26,551 bases of DNA from Oceanospirillaceae bacterium UBA2001 (GCA_002335115.1 DDCR01000137.1:1-26551); one strand, 5' to 3'. Positions 1 through 10,102 are shown, counted from the first letter of the stretch. Translations and numbers: made by a program. The notes: generated by a model from the sequence alone, not told the origin.

Positions 1-383
1 TGGGTATTGTTAGCGTCAAAATCAAAGTCGTCTGCAGGCCCAGTTGCAGGAGTAGTGGAGCTTTGATACACGTCATCCCAAGAACTGTCAGTGGCAAGCT
101 CAACTGGGATTTCTTCATTCCAGTCACTCTCTGATTGGTGCGCGTCAACAGGATGCTCTACCGCTAGATCATCAAGCTGGGCATCGCTATTGTCTTTTTC
201 TGCAGTTCCAATTTCATTTGGATCGAGTTCTTCTTCAAGTTCAAGCAGAGGGTTAGAGTCCAAGGCTTGTTGTATTTCTTGCTGAAGGTCTAAGGTCGAA
301 AGCTGAAGTAAACGAATCGCCTGCTGCAACTGTGGCGTCATAGCCAGTTGCTGATTCATTTTGAGTTGTAAAGATGCTTTCAT
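1..383 (-). CDS. rpoN: RNA polymerase sigma-54 factor RpoN, N-terminal part (runs off the window)
   Basis: Reading leftward from ATG at 383-381, the frame stays open to the window edge (127 codons). The protein starts [20 protein letters not shown] and continues with a glutamine/leucine-rich stretch to about residue 50. This is the sigma-54 region I that binds bacterial enhancer proteins and holds the holoenzyme inactive. A strongly acidic stretch (about 50-125, many D/E) follows and fits the variable region II. The core-binding and DNA-binding regions lie outside the window. The gene is 40 bases downstream of lptB in the same direction, the lptB-rpoN order usual in gammaproteobacteria. No good Shine-Dalgarno precedes the ATG; instead the 10-base palindrome AAGTTAACTT lies at 388-397. 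Identity is firm; the function of the palindrome is unknown. Confidence 0.95.
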   Translation of the reverse strand, partial: MKASLQLKMNQQLAMTPQLQQAIRLLQLSTLDLQQEIQQALDSNPLLELEEELDPNEIGTAEKDNSDAQLDDLAVEHPVDAHQSESDWNEEIPVELATDSSWDDVYQSSTTPATGPADDFDFDANNT

Positions 384-423
384 AGTTAAGTTAACTTATT
401 GGTTCTTCTGTTGTTTTACTTGA

Positions 424-1170
424 TCACAAAGTGAAGCCGTCACCTAAGTATACCTCTTTTACCTGCTGATTCGCTAAGATATCATCACTTGTGCCTTGGG
501 CTAAGATATAACCTTCACTGACGATATAAGCGAGATCACAAATATCCAATGTTTCACGTACATTGTGGTCGGTGATGAGCACCCCAATACCTTTGTCGCG
601 CAATTGTTGAATGATGTATTTAATGTCCTTTACGGAAATAGGATCCACTCCAGCAAAGGGTTCATCGAGCAAAATAAACTTTGGTGCACTTGCTAAAGCA
701 CGAGCAATCTCTACTCGGCGACGCTCTCCCCCTGATAAACTCATGCCTAAACTGTCTCGAATATGGCCAAGACTAAACTCTAAAAGTAGACTTTCTAATG
801 TGTCTAATTGCTGGCTTTTTGTGAGTTGTTTTTGAGTTTGTAGAATGGCTAATATATTTTGCGAAACTGTCAATTTACGAAACACAGAGGCTTCTTGAGG
901 GAGGTAACCGATGCCTTTACGGGCTCTTCCATGCATTGGTTGATGGGAAATATCCTCTTCATTAATAATGATCTGCCCACGGTCGGCATGCACTAAACCC
1001 ACGATCATATAAAAACAGGTTGTTTTCCCTGCGCCATTAGGACCCAGTAGGCCTACCACTTGGCCAGCTTCAACGCGAATGCTGACATCTTTTACGATGG
1101 CTCGCTTACTGTAGGATTTAGCCAGATTTTTGGCTTCTAAGGTTGCCGCAGTGTTAATCTTATTGAGCAT
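424..1170 (-). CDS. lptB: LPS export ABC transporter ATPase LptB
   Basis: Cytoplasmic ATPase that drives lipopolysaccharide extraction from the inner membrane with LptF/LptG and passes it to LptC and LptA. Numbered from the upstream TTG at 1188, the Walker A GPNGAGKT is at 49-56, the ABC signature LSGGE at 151-155, Walker B FILLDEP at 171-177, and the ITDHN switch histidine near 206. The LPQEAS Q-loop and the ending VYLGDGFTL closely resemble E. coli LptB (241 aa). I chose ATG at 1170 (248 aa), because the longer form needs a TTG start at 1188 and the family begins just before the AKNLAKSY strand; neither start has a strong ribosome site. It is the fifth gene of yrbG-kdsD-kdsC-lptC-lptA-lptB-rpoN. 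Confidence 0.95.
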   Translation of the reverse strand: MLNKINTAATLEAKNLAKSYSKRAIVKDVSIRVEAGQVVGLLGPNGAGKTTCFYMIVGLVHADRGQIIINEEDISHQPMHGRARKGIGYLPQEASVFRKLTVSQNILAILQTQKQLTKSQQLDTLESLLLEFSLGHIRDSLGMSLSGGERRRVEIARALASAPKFILLDEPFAGVDPISVKDIKYIIQQLRDKGIGVLITDHNVRETLDICDLAYIVSEGYILAQGTSDDILANQQVKEVYLGDGFTL

Positions 1171-1201
1171 AGCATTCGCATCGTACAATATTGGTAGAGG
1201 G

Positions 1202-1765
1202 TTAATTGGAGTTAGGTAAGAAAATCATTTTGACTCGTTTGTCTTCACCACCGGTGGCCTTAACGTTATCCTTTGGAACGTCAAAAAGAATTTTATTGCC
1301 ACTAAATTGGTTTCCTCGTTGGATCAGCTTCGCTTTACCAATTAAGGTCAAAAATTCATTTTCAACCTGATAATCTATGCTTTTTCCCCAAGCTTCCATG
1401 AGTTCGTCTTTGCCAGTCTCGGTGGGCTCAGATTGCTGGCGCATGTAGGCTAAACCTTCGTAAGGCCCTTCTTTAGCCAGCATGGTTTGAATGCCATTAT
1501 CATTAAAGGTCAGGGTGATTGTGGAAGCTTCAATTTTCATAGTGCCTTGAGTGATGATGACGTTGCCTGAATAAATAGAAAACCCTTCTCCTTCATTCAA
1601 CTCGGCACTATCAGCAGTGATCTCTAAGGGCTGCTTGCGGTCGCTATCAAGGGCCCAGGTCAAAGGGCTGGATAAGAGGGCTAAACAAGCCATGCAACAC
1701 ATGATCAAGCCATGCCAATAGGGCAATGGCTTAACCCTAAGGGACTGTTGGATAGACAGAAACAT
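1202..1765 (-). CDS. lptA: Periplasmic LPS-transport bridge protein LptA
   Basis: LptA forms the beta-jellyroll bridge that carries LPS across the periplasm between LptC and LptD. The 187-aa product has an N-terminal hydrophobic segment (about residues 18-38, ending SSPLTWA) that looks like a signal peptide cleaved before LDSDRK. The mature part opens with [11 protein letters not shown] and contains [15 protein letters not shown], the repeated beta-strand pattern of the OstA/LptA N-terminal domain. The first 20 residues before the hydrophobic core are unusually long for a signal peptide; an internal ATG at 1702 (residue 22) would truncate it, so the first ATG is kept. The gene lies 2 bases after lptC, consistent with translational coupling. 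Family assignment is secure from motif and context. Confidence 0.93.
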   Translation of the reverse strand: MFLSIQQSLRVKPLPYWHGLIMCCMACLALLSSPLTWALDSDRKQPLEITADSAELNEGEGFSIYSGNVIITQGTMKIEASTITLTFNDNGIQTMLAKEGPYEGLAYMRQQSEPTETGKDELMEAWGKSIDYQVENEFLTLIGKAKLIQRGNQFSGNKILFDVPKDNVKATGGEDKRVKMIFLPNSN

Positions 1766-1767
1766 AT

Positions 1768-2346
1768 TTAATTCCTCGGTGTGGAGTGAGTACCCTTGAC
1801 TTTATTCAAGAGCAGTAAACGTTGGGTATCGAGTGTGAGGCGCATTCCTGTGCCCGTCAAGTCGCTATATTTGGATGTTAGACTGGCCCGTTGGTCAGAT
1901 TCAGCATAATTTTGTTGGGGAAATAACCTAAGGCTTTGGCTGGTGAGGCTAAGTGGACGGTTAATGTCGGGGCCGTTAGTGACTAAGGCGTTACCTGTTA
2001 GGTTCACTTGGGCTCCTGAATCGAGTATCAGTCCCTCGTCTGCTTTGCCAAACCATGCTGAGTCCCCATCCGCTAAATAGATATTAAACCTGGGCTGCAA
2101 CATGTCAGTGGTGCCAAACTCTTGAATGTGAGTAAACCGTTGCGCGGTTATTTTAGAGGATAAACTTCCCATTTCGTCATATTGGCTAATAGTGGCATTC
2201 GTCATGTAATAGTCTGGAATCCACTGGGCATCTTGTTCGCTTGTTTGTTGCAATGCTTTCTGCCACCACCATAATACGAGCAGCCCAACCAATCCTAAAG
2301 TCACCAAGTTGATATACAACCAGCGGCTGCGCAATAGCGTTATCAT
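1768..2346 (-). CDS. lptC: LPS-assembly protein LptC
   Basis: LptC is the inner-membrane-anchored protein that accepts LPS from LptB2FG and passes it to LptA. The 192-aa product has a single N-terminal membrane segment (about residues 12-28, rich in L/V/W) followed by a periplasmic domain. That domain contains the typical opening YYMTNATISQYDEMGSLSSK, in which the phrase D-x-x-G-x-x-x-x-K/R is characteristic of LptC. Its ATG overlaps the kdsC stop by four bases (ATGA at 2346-2343), so the two are translationally coupled. Length and position between kdsC and lptA match E. coli (191 aa). No anomalies seen. Confidence 0.93.
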   Translation of the reverse strand: MITLLRSRWLYINLVTLGLVGLLVLWWWQKALQQTSEQDAQWIPDYYMTNATISQYDEMGSLSSKITAQRFTHIQEFGTTDMLQPRFNIYLADGDSAWFGKADEGLILDSGAQVNLTGNALVTNGPDINRPLSLTSQSLRLFPQQNYAESDQRASLTSKYSDLTGTGMRLTLDTQRLLLLNKVKGTHSTPRN

Positions 2347-2912
2347 TTTGAGGCTGCAGTGAGCGGGGTGTTAAGGTAAGGTGCTAAGGCAGCATCCCAA
2401 GTGCCTTGAGCCTGCATAATTAAATCACATACCTCTCGCACGGCACCTTGGCCGCCATTGCGGCGGGTCACATATTGGCTGTACTGCATCATAGTGCTGG
2501 CAGCATTAGGCAGGGTAATACCTAAGCCGACCTTGATGATGGCAGCAAGGTCTGGCAAGTCATCGCCCATATACGCCATGTTAGCCCAGTCTAATTGTAA
2601 GTGTTGAGTGAGCTCATGCAGCGCAGTGAGCTTGTCTTCTCGCCCTTGCAACACTAATTCGATGCCCAACTGTTGAGCTCTTTGGCTCACAATACTGGAA
2701 CTTCTGCCTGTGATAATAGCCACCTTGACACCGCTGGCTTGGAGCATTTTAATGCCTTGGCCATCCAAACTGTTAAAGGCTTTAATTTCTTCACCTTGGT
2801 TACTAAAATAAAGCTGGCCATCGCTTAGTACACCATCTACATCTAATGCGAGTAGACGCACAGAATGGGCGTGTCTGGTAAGCTGAGCCGCAGTGAGTTC
2901 TTGTGAAGGCAT
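2343..2912 (-). CDS. kdsC: 3-deoxy-D-manno-octulosonate 8-phosphate phosphatase KdsC
   Basis: HAD-superfamily phosphatase that releases Kdo from Kdo-8-phosphate, the third step of Kdo synthesis for the LPS inner core. The 189-aa protein has the catalytic HAD motif I as D24-V-D26-G-V-L-S-D31-G, a motif II threonine in AIITGR (about residues 66-71), and motif IV as GDDLPDL near 116-122. It lacks a large cap domain, as usual for the tetrameric KdsC type. It begins one base after the kdsD stop codon and overlaps lptC by four bases. KdsC and KdsD catalyse steps of the same pathway, so their adjacency supports both calls. Confidence 0.96.
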   Translation of the reverse strand: MPSQELTAAQLTRHAHSVRLLALDVDGVLSDGQLYFSNQGEEIKAFNSLDGQGIKMLQASGVKVAIITGRSSSIVSQRAQQLGIELVLQGREDKLTALHELTQHLQLDWANMAYMGDDLPDLAAIIKVGLGITLPNAASTMMQYSQYVTRRNGGQGAVREVCDLIMQAQGTWDAALAPYLNTPLTAASK

Positions 2913-2913
2913 G

Positions 2914-3918
2914 TTATATGACTCCCGCTTTTAACAGGTCGTGCATGTTAATTGCGCCCACAGGGTGATTGTTTTTATCACATACAATAAGGGCATTAAT
3001 TTGGTGTTGTTGCATGATTTGCAGGGCTTGAGCAGCCAGCATACCAGCTTGGGCTTGAATAGGATTATGAGTCATAAGCTCGCTAATGTGGCATTCACGC
3101 AGATCTTGGCTATGATCTAAGCTGCGCCGTAAGTCACCATCTGTGTAGATGCCTGTAAGTTGGCCTTGGGGACTCACGACCGCAGTCATGCCCATACTCT
3201 TTTGGGTCATTTCCATGAGGGCATCGGCAAAGCGAGTGTTTTGTGACACTGACGGTAAGTCATCGCCAGTGTGCATGATATCACTCACTTTAAGTAATAA
3301 CTTTCGACCCAGTGCTCCACCTGGGTGAGAAAAGGCAAAATCTTTGGCACTAAAACCTTTAGCTTCTAACAAAGCAATGGCAATGGCATCTCCCATAACC
3401 AAGCAGGCTGTGGTGCTTGAGGTAGGGGCAAGATTTAAGGGGCAAGCTTCGGTACTCACTTTGACATTAAGATGCACATCGGCTGCTTTAGCGATGGTAG
3501 AGTCTACAGCGCCTGTCATTGTAATTAGCGGCGTACCGAGGCGCTTTAGCATAGGTAATAGGGTCACAATTTCTCTTGTGGTGCCAGAGTAAGACAAAGC
3601 AATGACCACATCTTGGGCAGTGATCATCCCCATGTCACCGTGACTGGCCTCACCCGCATGAACGAAAAAAGCAGGTGTGCCGGTACTGGCTAAAGTGGCT
3701 GCAATTTTGTTAGCAATGTGGCCTGATTTACCCATGCCTACTAAAACTATGCGGGCTGAACAATCCATTAATAACTGGCAGGCCTGCTCGAAGGCCCCAT
3801 CAATGCGAGTGGCTAATTCAGCAACGGCTGCCTGCTCTAGGCTAATAGTGCGTAAAGCAGATTCGGCAAATAGTGCGGTCTGAGTTGGGTTGGCCCCCTC
3901 AGCGTTTTTTTGGCTCAC
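2914..3918 (-). CDS. kdsD: D-arabinose 5-phosphate isomerase KdsD
   Basis: Converts ribulose 5-phosphate to arabinose 5-phosphate, the first committed input to Kdo. The 334-aa protein has an N-terminal sugar-isomerase (SIS) domain with GMGKSGH at 61-67, HAGEASHGD near 87-95 and SYSGTT at 109-114. A pair of CBS domains runs from about 212 to the C-terminus (ending INMHDLLKAGVI). The start is GTG at 3918-3916: a good ribosome site, AGGAG, lies five bases upstream, and the nearby ATG is out of frame. Size matches E. coli KdsD (328 aa) and it sits between yrbG and kdsC as in many gammaproteobacteria. The related GutQ is excluded mainly by context. Confidence 0.95.
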   Translation of the reverse strand: MSQKNAEGANPTQTALFAESALRTISLEQAAVAELATRIDGAFEQACQLLMDCSARIVLVGMGKSGHIANKIAATLASTGTPAFFVHAGEASHGDMGMITAQDVVIALSYSGTTREIVTLLPMLKRLGTPLITMTGAVDSTIAKAADVHLNVKVSTEACPLNLAPTSSTTACLVMGDAIAIALLEAKGFSAKDFAFSHPGGALGRKLLLKVSDIMHTGDDLPSVSQNTRFADALMEMTQKSMGMTAVVSPQGQLTGIYTDGDLRRSLDHSQDLRECHISELMTHNPIQAQAGMLAAQALQIMQQHQINALIVCDKNNHPVGAINMHDLLKAGVI

Positions 3919-3944
3919 AACATCTCCTAAGTCATGTGCGTGAA

Positions 3945-4901
3945 TTATCTAGCGATAGTATAAAGTAAAAACATATACATAACATAGATCAACAGCAGTA
4001 AGCCGCCCATAGGCCTAGAAATATGACCCCCGCGACGGGCTTGAAATCCTAGGGTAAGGATAAAGAGCGTTAACATTAACATGAGCCCATAGTCCCGCCA
4101 TAGTGCATCGGCTTCTATAACCACAGGGCTGATGAGGGCGGGTATCGCCATGACACCCAATAAGTTAAAAATATTAGAGCCGATGACATTGCCCAAAGCA
4201 ATACCGTGTTGGCCTTTGCGAGCACTCATTATGGAAGCCGCAAGTTCTGGCAAGCTAGTGCCAATGGCAATAATAGTGAGGCCAATAATCATCTTACTCA
4301 CACCTAATGATGTGGCAATATACACGGCGCCACCGACTAATATTCTTGACCCCAGTGCTAATAGAACTAAGCCCACTAACAACCAAACAATCCCTACCTT
4401 TAAGCTCATTTTGGCTAAAGGTTCTTTTTTGTCTTGTGAAGTTTCTTGAGAGTAATCTTGTTGAAAGCGTTTAAATAAATACAAACACACAACCAAACCA
4501 AGCAATAATAACCCACTGTCGATTGCGTCAAGATAGTAATCTAATAATACGATGCCAGCACCCATCGTGGCGAGGGTTAGTATGGGCAACTCAACCCGCA
4601 CCAAGTTGCCCTTTATTGGTAATGGCGAAACAAGTGCAGTGGCTCCTAAAACTAAGGCTAAATTGGCTATATTGGAGCCGATGGCATTGCCAATAGCGAG
4701 TCCTGGGGCATCATCTAAGGCGGCCATCGCAGAGACTAGTATTTCAGGCGCGGAGGTGCCAAAAGCCACAATAGTTAAGCCAATTAACATGGGAGACATG
4801 CCGAGGTGACTGGCTGTTACCGAAGCGCCATCAACAAAGCGATCGGCACTCCAAATAAGTAGGATTAAACCGATCAAAACGGCGGCAATGGCGATAAGCA
4901 T
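3945..4901 (-). CDS. yrbG: YrbG-family inner-membrane Na+/Ca2+ exchanger
   Basis: Member of the calcium/cation antiporter (CaCA) superfamily. The 318-aa hydrophobic protein shows the two inverted alpha-repeats that form the ion site. Repeat 1 has FGTSAPE at 47-53 followed by GNAIGSNIAN at 71-80; repeat 2 has IGTSLPE at 213-219 followed by GNVIGSN at 237-243. About ten membrane helices are split by a charged cytoplasmic loop (about residues 143-165, rich in K, D, Q, E). It is the first gene of the kdsD/lpt operon and faces mlaF across a 182-base divergent gap. The transported ion cannot be settled from sequence; E. coli YrbG is likewise of uncertain physiological role. Confidence 0.92.
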   Translation of the reverse strand: MLIAIAAVLIGLILLIWSADRFVDGASVTASHLGMSPMLIGLTIVAFGTSAPEILVSAMAALDDAPGLAIGNAIGSNIANLALVLGATALVSPLPIKGNLVRVELPILTLATMGAGIVLLDYYLDAIDSGLLLLGLVVCLYLFKRFQQDYSQETSQDKKEPLAKMSLKVGIVWLLVGLVLLALGSRILVGGAVYIATSLGVSKMIIGLTIIAIGTSLPELAASIMSARKGQHGIALGNVIGSNIFNLLGVMAIPALISPVVIEADALWRDYGLMLMLTLFILTLGFQARRGGHISRPMGGLLLLIYVMYMFLLYTIAR

Positions 4902-5021
4902 AGTTAAGTCTATTAATTGAAGTGGCGGTGGATAGGTAACTACAGGATCTCAACAGGATTAGTTCCAGTAGCGAGGCGCAATAAAAGCAAGACTCGACTG
5001 AATTTGCAAGTTTCTTTGCAG

Positions 5022-5049
5022 TTAAGCGAGTCAATGCTAAACTTATAGT
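5022..5049 (+). promoter_or_regulatory. Possible promoter for the mla operon
   Basis: TTAAGC (5022-5027) and TATAGT (5044-5049) are separated by 16 bases, about 35 bases before mlaF. The -10 box matches five of six consensus bases but the -35 only three, so this is a weak, tentative call. It is the best candidate in the 182-base divergent gap between yrbG and mlaF. Confidence 0.3.
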
Positions 5050-5083
5050 CTTAAAAGTTAAGGCCATTATCGGAACTTCATCA

Positions 5084-5887
5084 ATGCACACAGACGGCAT
5101 AATTAATCTGCAAAATGTCAGCTTCTATCGCGGCGGTCGGGCTATATTTGAAGACCTAAATTGTGCCATAGCTGCAGGAAAAATCACGGCTATCATGGGC
5201 CCAAGTGGGACTGGAAAAACAACCCTGTTACGTCTTATTAGTGGCCAATTACAGCCGCATAAGGGACAGGTTTTTTTGTTTGATCAAGATATGGCTAAGA
5301 TCAAACAAAAACAGCTTAACCAACTGCGCAAGCGCATGGGGGTGTTATTTCAAAGTGGTGCTTTGTTTACTGATCTCTCTGTTTTTGAAAATGTGGCCTT
5401 TCCCTTGAGAGAACACATGAACTTGTCAGCTGATGATTTGTATAATCGAGTGCTAACTCAATTGGAAGCCGTGGGTTTGCGTGGGGTGAAAGATTTCATG
5501 CCTTCACAGCTTTCAGGTGGCATGGCGCGGCGTGTTGCCTTAGCTCGGGCAGTCGCCATGGGGCCGGAGGTGATCCTTTATGATGAACCCTTTGCAGGCC
5601 AAGATCCTATTGCCATGGCAGTCCTACAAAGATTGATCAAAAGTTTGAATGATCAGTTGCAACTAACCAGTGTATTGGTGTCTCATGATGTTGCTGAAGC
5701 TTTTGCGATAGCAGATCATGTGATTTTATTAGGGGAGGGACGGGTGTTAGCCCAAGATCACCCTGACGCTTTAAAGACCAGCACTGACCCAGCAGTAAAG
5801 CAATTCATTCACGGAGAAGCAGATGGTGTTATTCCATTTCACTATCCTGCTCCCGCCTTGCAGGATGAGCTACGAGGGCCATCATAA
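5084..5887 (+). CDS. mlaF: Mla phospholipid transporter ATP-binding protein MlaF
   Basis: Cytoplasmic ATPase of the MlaFED complex, which moves phospholipid between the inner membrane and the periplasmic carrier MlaC to maintain outer-membrane lipid asymmetry. The 267-aa protein has Walker A GPSGTGKT at 39-46, a Q-loop glutamine near 90 (VLFQSGALF), signature LSGGM at 143-147, Walker B ILYDEP at 164-169 and switch His201 in VSHDV. The LSGGM variant and FAGQDP after Walker B are typical of MlaF. Its stop codon overlaps the mlaE start by one base. In E. coli, MlaF is stabilised by the STAS protein MlaB, but no mlaB gene is found in this operon. Confidence 0.96.
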   Translation: MHTDGIINLQNVSFYRGGRAIFEDLNCAIAAGKITAIMGPSGTGKTTLLRLISGQLQPHKGQVFLFDQDMAKIKQKQLNQLRKRMGVLFQSGALFTDLSVFENVAFPLREHMNLSADDLYNRVLTQLEAVGLRGVKDFMPSQLSGGMARRVALARAVAMGPEVILYDEPFAGQDPIAMAVLQRLIKSLNDQLQLTSVLVSHDVAEAFAIADHVILLGEGRVLAQDHPDALKTSTDPAVKQFIHGEADGVIPFHYPAPALQDELRGPS

Positions 5888-6681
5888 TGCTTCGTTTTGT
5901 GGTTGATTGTATTGCTAACTTAGGTGCGGTTTTATTACATAAGTTAGTGCAAATGGGCCAAGCTTTATTAATGTTGTTGCAAGCCACTACGGTGCAACCC
6001 AAGGCATCCAGTCTCACTAGGTTAATCCAGCAACTTTATGTAGTGGGCGTACAGTCGCTAATTATCATACTGGTTTCTGCGTTATTTATCGGCATGGTGC
6101 TGGGACTGCAAGGCTTTACCTTGCTATCAGCCTATGGGTCAGAACAGGCTGTGGGTCAAATGGTGGCTCTAACACTCGTGAGAGAACTGGCGCCAGTCGT
6201 GGCGGCTTTATTATTTGCTGGTCGAGCGGGTTCTGCGTTAACCGCAGAGATTGGCCTAATGAAAGCCACAGAGCAGTTAGCCAGTTTGGAAATGTTTGGC
6301 ATCGACCCATTGCATCGCATTGTAGCACCAAGATTTTGGGCAGGTATTATATCCTTACCTTTACTGGTGGCTATTTTTAGCTTGGTAGGTATTTATGGTG
6401 GACACCTTGTCGCGGTGGAATGGCTGGGGGTCTACAGTGGCTCTTATTGGGGCAATATGCAGCAGGCTGTTGATTTTAATGAAGATGTTCTCAACGGCAT
6501 GCTCAAAGCTTTAGTCTTCGCATTTTTAATTAGCTGGATTGCGTTATATCAAGGGTATTCATGTCTTCCAACGTCCCAAGGTATCAGTGCTGCGACCACT
6601 CGGACTGTGGTGTATAGCTCTTTGGCGATTTTAGGTTTTGATTTTATTTTAACAGCGCTAATGTTTGGAGGCGCAGTATGA
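5887..6681 (+). CDS. mlaE: Mla phospholipid transporter permease MlaE
   Basis: Membrane permease of the MlaFED complex (MlaE/YrbE family). The 264-aa protein is hydrophobic with an N-terminal amphipathic stretch and roughly five membrane helices. It carries the family core ELAPVVAALLFAGRAGSA at about residues 100-117, followed by the conserved acidic segment TAEIGLMKATEQL, which forms the coupling helix contacting MlaF. Length matches E. coli MlaE (260 aa), with no added STAS domain. Overlap with mlaF by one base and with mlaD by four bases (ATGA) indicates a coupled operon. Confidence 0.96.
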   Translation: MLRFVVDCIANLGAVLLHKLVQMGQALLMLLQATTVQPKASSLTRLIQQLYVVGVQSLIIILVSALFIGMVLGLQGFTLLSAYGSEQAVGQMVALTLVRELAPVVAALLFAGRAGSALTAEIGLMKATEQLASLEMFGIDPLHRIVAPRFWAGIISLPLLVAIFSLVGIYGGHLVAVEWLGVYSGSYWGNMQQAVDFNEDVLNGMLKALVFAFLISWIALYQGYSCLPTSQGISAATTRTVVYSSLAILGFDFILTALMFGGAV

Positions 6682-7133
6682 ACAAGAGATGGTTAGAATT
6701 AAGTGTGGGCGCAATGATGGTGGCTGGTATAGCTGCCCTTGTGGCTTTGGCGTTGCAGGTTAGTGGTGGCAGTATGCGTAATGTTGGTCATTACCCTGTG
6801 AGTGCTTTGTTTGAAAATGCTGCGGGTCTTGGCCCAAAAGCCAAGGTAACTATGGCTGGGGTGACGATAGGCGAAGTGGTTGCTGTGGGTATAGACCCCG
6901 ATACATTAATGGCTGAGGTGCGCATGCAAATTTATGGGCAGATCAATTATTTATCCATTGATTCCAGTGCGAGCATTTTAACGGCGGGTTTATTAGGTGA
7001 AAAATATGTCGGTATTACTGCGGGAGCAGAAGACGATCTGCTAGGGGCTGGAGATGTGATTGAAGATACCCAGTCGGCACTCATTTTAGAAGAGCTTATT
7101 GGCCAGTTTTTGATTAACCTCGGTGATAAATAA
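6678..7133 (+). CDS. mlaD: Mla substrate-binding MCE protein MlaD
   Basis: Single-MCE-domain protein that forms a hexameric lipid channel on the periplasmic face of MlaE. The 151-aa product has one N-terminal membrane anchor (about residues 8-28). An MCE domain follows from about 38 to 118, with the typical FENAAGLGPKAKVTMAGVTI and the GLLGEKYVGI pattern. A hydrophobic C-terminal helix (ALILEELIGQFLINL) fits the central pore helix of the hexamer. It is shorter than E. coli MlaD (183 aa), lacking part of the C-terminal tail, similar to pseudomonad versions. It overlaps mlaE by four bases. Confidence 0.95.
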   Translation: MNKRWLELSVGAMMVAGIAALVALALQVSGGSMRNVGHYPVSALFENAAGLGPKAKVTMAGVTIGEVVAVGIDPDTLMAEVRMQIYGQINYLSIDSSASILTAGLLGEKYVGITAGAEDDLLGAGDVIEDTQSALILEELIGQFLINLGDK

Positions 7134-7148
7134 TAAGGAATAAAGAGC

Positions 7149-7799
7149 ATGATGACGTTAAACATTAAGAGCACACGATTCACGTTAACTGTAGTGCTAC
7201 TTTTATGCGCCCTAATGGCCAAGGCAGACGAATGGCAAGAAGCCAGTCAAGTGGTTGGGAAAAGTACACAAGCTATGCTTAGCTTACTGGAACAGGGTCG
7301 TCTAGATGCGCTTCGCGATAGCGAAACTGCAGGGGAAACTGTGCCTTTAGATGTGCCAAAAATGCTTTTAGGTATGGAAGTCATCATGGACACAGTCATT
7401 GATTTTGAAAGCCTTGCCAAAGGGGTGATGGCTAAATTCTACCGACGGGCATCGCCTCTACAAATCGATGAATTTCAGGCCGTGTTTAAGCGTTCACTGT
7501 TAAACACTTATTCGGGTGCGGTCATGTCTTTGGAAATAGATAATTTTGAGATTCAACCAAACCCCACGCTGAGTAAAAAGCCTGGCCGGCAAAAAGTTTG
7601 GGTCAAGGTGCTAGCCAATGGCGCTGCCTACGATATTAATTATGCCATGAAAAAACGTCAGCAAGGCTGGCGTGTCACCAATGTCACTATTGATGGTATT
7701 AATTTGGGTTTAGCTTTTAGGAAGCAATTTTCCAGTGCTATGGCCCAAAGGAAAGGCAATATGGATGATGTCATTGCATTTTGGAATGACCCATCCTGA
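7149..7799 (+). CDS. mlaC: Periplasmic phospholipid-binding protein MlaC
   Basis: Soluble periplasmic carrier that shuttles phospholipid between the outer-membrane MlaA complex and MlaFED. The 216-aa protein has a cleavable signal peptide (hydrophobic about residues 12-24, predicted cut after AKA before DEWQEA). The mature MlaC/Ttg2D domain includes the conserved FYRRASPLQIDEFQAVFK segment and the closing VTNVTIDGINLG strand typical of the family. AAGGA at 7135-7139 lies nine bases before the ATG. A second ATG immediately follows, with no effect on the call. The next gene downstream is ibaG, only 82 bases after the stop, with no mlaB between. Confidence 0.95.
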   Translation: MMTLNIKSTRFTLTVVLLLCALMAKADEWQEASQVVGKSTQAMLSLLEQGRLDALRDSETAGETVPLDVPKMLLGMEVIMDTVIDFESLAKGVMAKFYRRASPLQIDEFQAVFKRSLLNTYSGAVMSLEIDNFEIQPNPTLSKKPGRQKVWVKVLANGAAYDINYAMKKRQQGWRVTNVTIDGINLGLAFRKQFSSAMAQRKGNMDDVIAFWNDPS

Positions 7800-7881
7800 G
7801 ACGATTGATTACTAAACTTTGGTGGCGATAGTGGCGAGTATTTTGCTATCATGAGCGCCAAATTAGCCCTTGGAGAATATT

Positions 7882-8124
7882 TTGGACGCGCAACAAGTTA
7901 AACAAATTATTGAGCAGCAACTTGCTGGGACCCAAGTCATTCCTAGTGGCGAAGGTTGTAGCTTTGAGGTTACTGTGGTCGGCGACTTGTTTGGCGGTTT
8001 GTCTCCAGTGAAGAAACAGCAACTGGTCTATGGTTGCTTAACGGATCAAATTGCGGATGGTTCCATCCACGCTTTAGGCATAAAAACCTATACTCAAGAT
8101 CAATGGCAGCGCTTAAACGCTTGA
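7882..8124 (+). CDS. ibaG: BolA-family protein IbaG
   Basis: Small BolA-like protein; in E. coli IbaG responds to acid stress and, like other BolA proteins, partners with monothiol glutaredoxins in iron-sulfur handling. The 80-residue product contains GEGCSFEVTVVGDLFGG, the KKQQLVYG helix and the IHALGIKTYT strand, all characteristic of the family. I chose TTG at 7882 because GGAG at 7872-7875 sits six bases upstream; the in-frame TTG at 7870 overlaps that ribosome site. It lies between mlaC and murA, as in E. coli after mlaB. The rare TTG start probably lowers expression. Confidence 0.92.
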   Translation: MDAQQVKQIIEQQLAGTQVIPSGEGCSFEVTVVGDLFGGLSPVKKQQLVYGCLTDQIADGSIHALGIKTYTQDQWQRLNA

Positions 8125-9441
<1,317 letters not shown>

Positions 9442-9456
9442 GTGGAAAATATCACC

Positions 9457-10101
9457 ATGCCCAACAGTCTGACCATTGCATTGTCTAAAGGTCGCATCTT
9501 AAAGGAAACGTTGCCGCTTTTTGCCAGTGCTGGCATCGAACCTTTGGAAGATGTATACACCAGTCGTAAATTAGTCTTTGAAACCACTCAGCCCGGAGTC
9601 AGGTTTCTAGTCATTCGTGCGACAGATGTCCCTACCTATGTGTCCTACGGCGCTGCAGACATGGGTGTAGCAGGCAAGGATGTATTATTAGAACATGGGG
9701 GCAATGGCTTGTATGAGCCGTTAGACCTCCAAATTTCCAAGTGTCGACTTATGACTTGCGCCCCTATTGGCGCTGCACCGGCTGGCAGACGTCTCAGAGT
9801 TGCCTCCAAGTTTGTCAACATAACTAAGGCTTATTTTGCTGAGCAAGGGCAACAAGTGGACATTATCAAGCTCTATGGGGCCATGGAGCTAGCGCCTCTT
9901 TTAGGCTTGGCAGACCAAATTGTAGATATTGTTGACACGGGCAATACCCTCAAGGCTAATGGCTTAGAGCCATTGGAAGAAATTGCCGTCATTAGCAGTA
10001 GGCTAGTGGTCAGCCAAGCATCTATGAAGCTCAAACATGGCCACATAGGCCCCCTTATTGAACAGTTATCTGCGGCGGTTAGCGCCCTCCAGGGACATTA
10101 A
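9457..10101 (+). CDS. hisG: ATP phosphoribosyltransferase, short form HisG(S)
   Basis: Catalyses the first step of histidine synthesis, joining ATP and PRPP. At 214 aa it has the catalytic domains ([16 protein letters not shown] at the start; the PRPP-binding segment [18 protein letters not shown] near 155-172). It lacks the roughly 80-residue C-terminal regulatory domain of the 299-aa E. coli enzyme. Short HisG proteins work with HisZ as the regulatory partner, so a hisZ gene is expected elsewhere. I prefer ATG at 9457, which aligns with pseudomonad HisG starts; a GTG at 9442 directly abutting the murA stop is in frame and would add five residues. Confidence 0.95.
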   Translation: MPNSLTIALSKGRILKETLPLFASAGIEPLEDVYTSRKLVFETTQPGVRFLVIRATDVPTYVSYGAADMGVAGKDVLLEHGGNGLYEPLDLQISKCRLMTCAPIGAAPAGRRLRVASKFVNITKAYFAEQGQQVDIIKLYGAMELAPLLGLADQIVDIVDTGNTLKANGLEPLEEIAVISSRLVVSQASMKLKHGHIGPLIEQLSAAVSALQGH

Positions 10102-10102
10102 A

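Noticed and set aside
91..285. Plus-strand open frame opposite rpoN
   Set aside because: Its serine-rich product is the antisense image of the acidic region of RpoN, whose frame is clearly coding on the other strand.
5072..5095. Sigma-E-like GGAACTT box before mlaF
   Set aside because: A matching -10 box would fall inside the coding region, giving a leaderless or internal start; the match is probably chance.
10058..10102. HisD start inside hisG
   Set aside because: It would overlap hisG by 44 bases and add 15 residues absent from the family; ATG 10103 directly follows the hisG stop.
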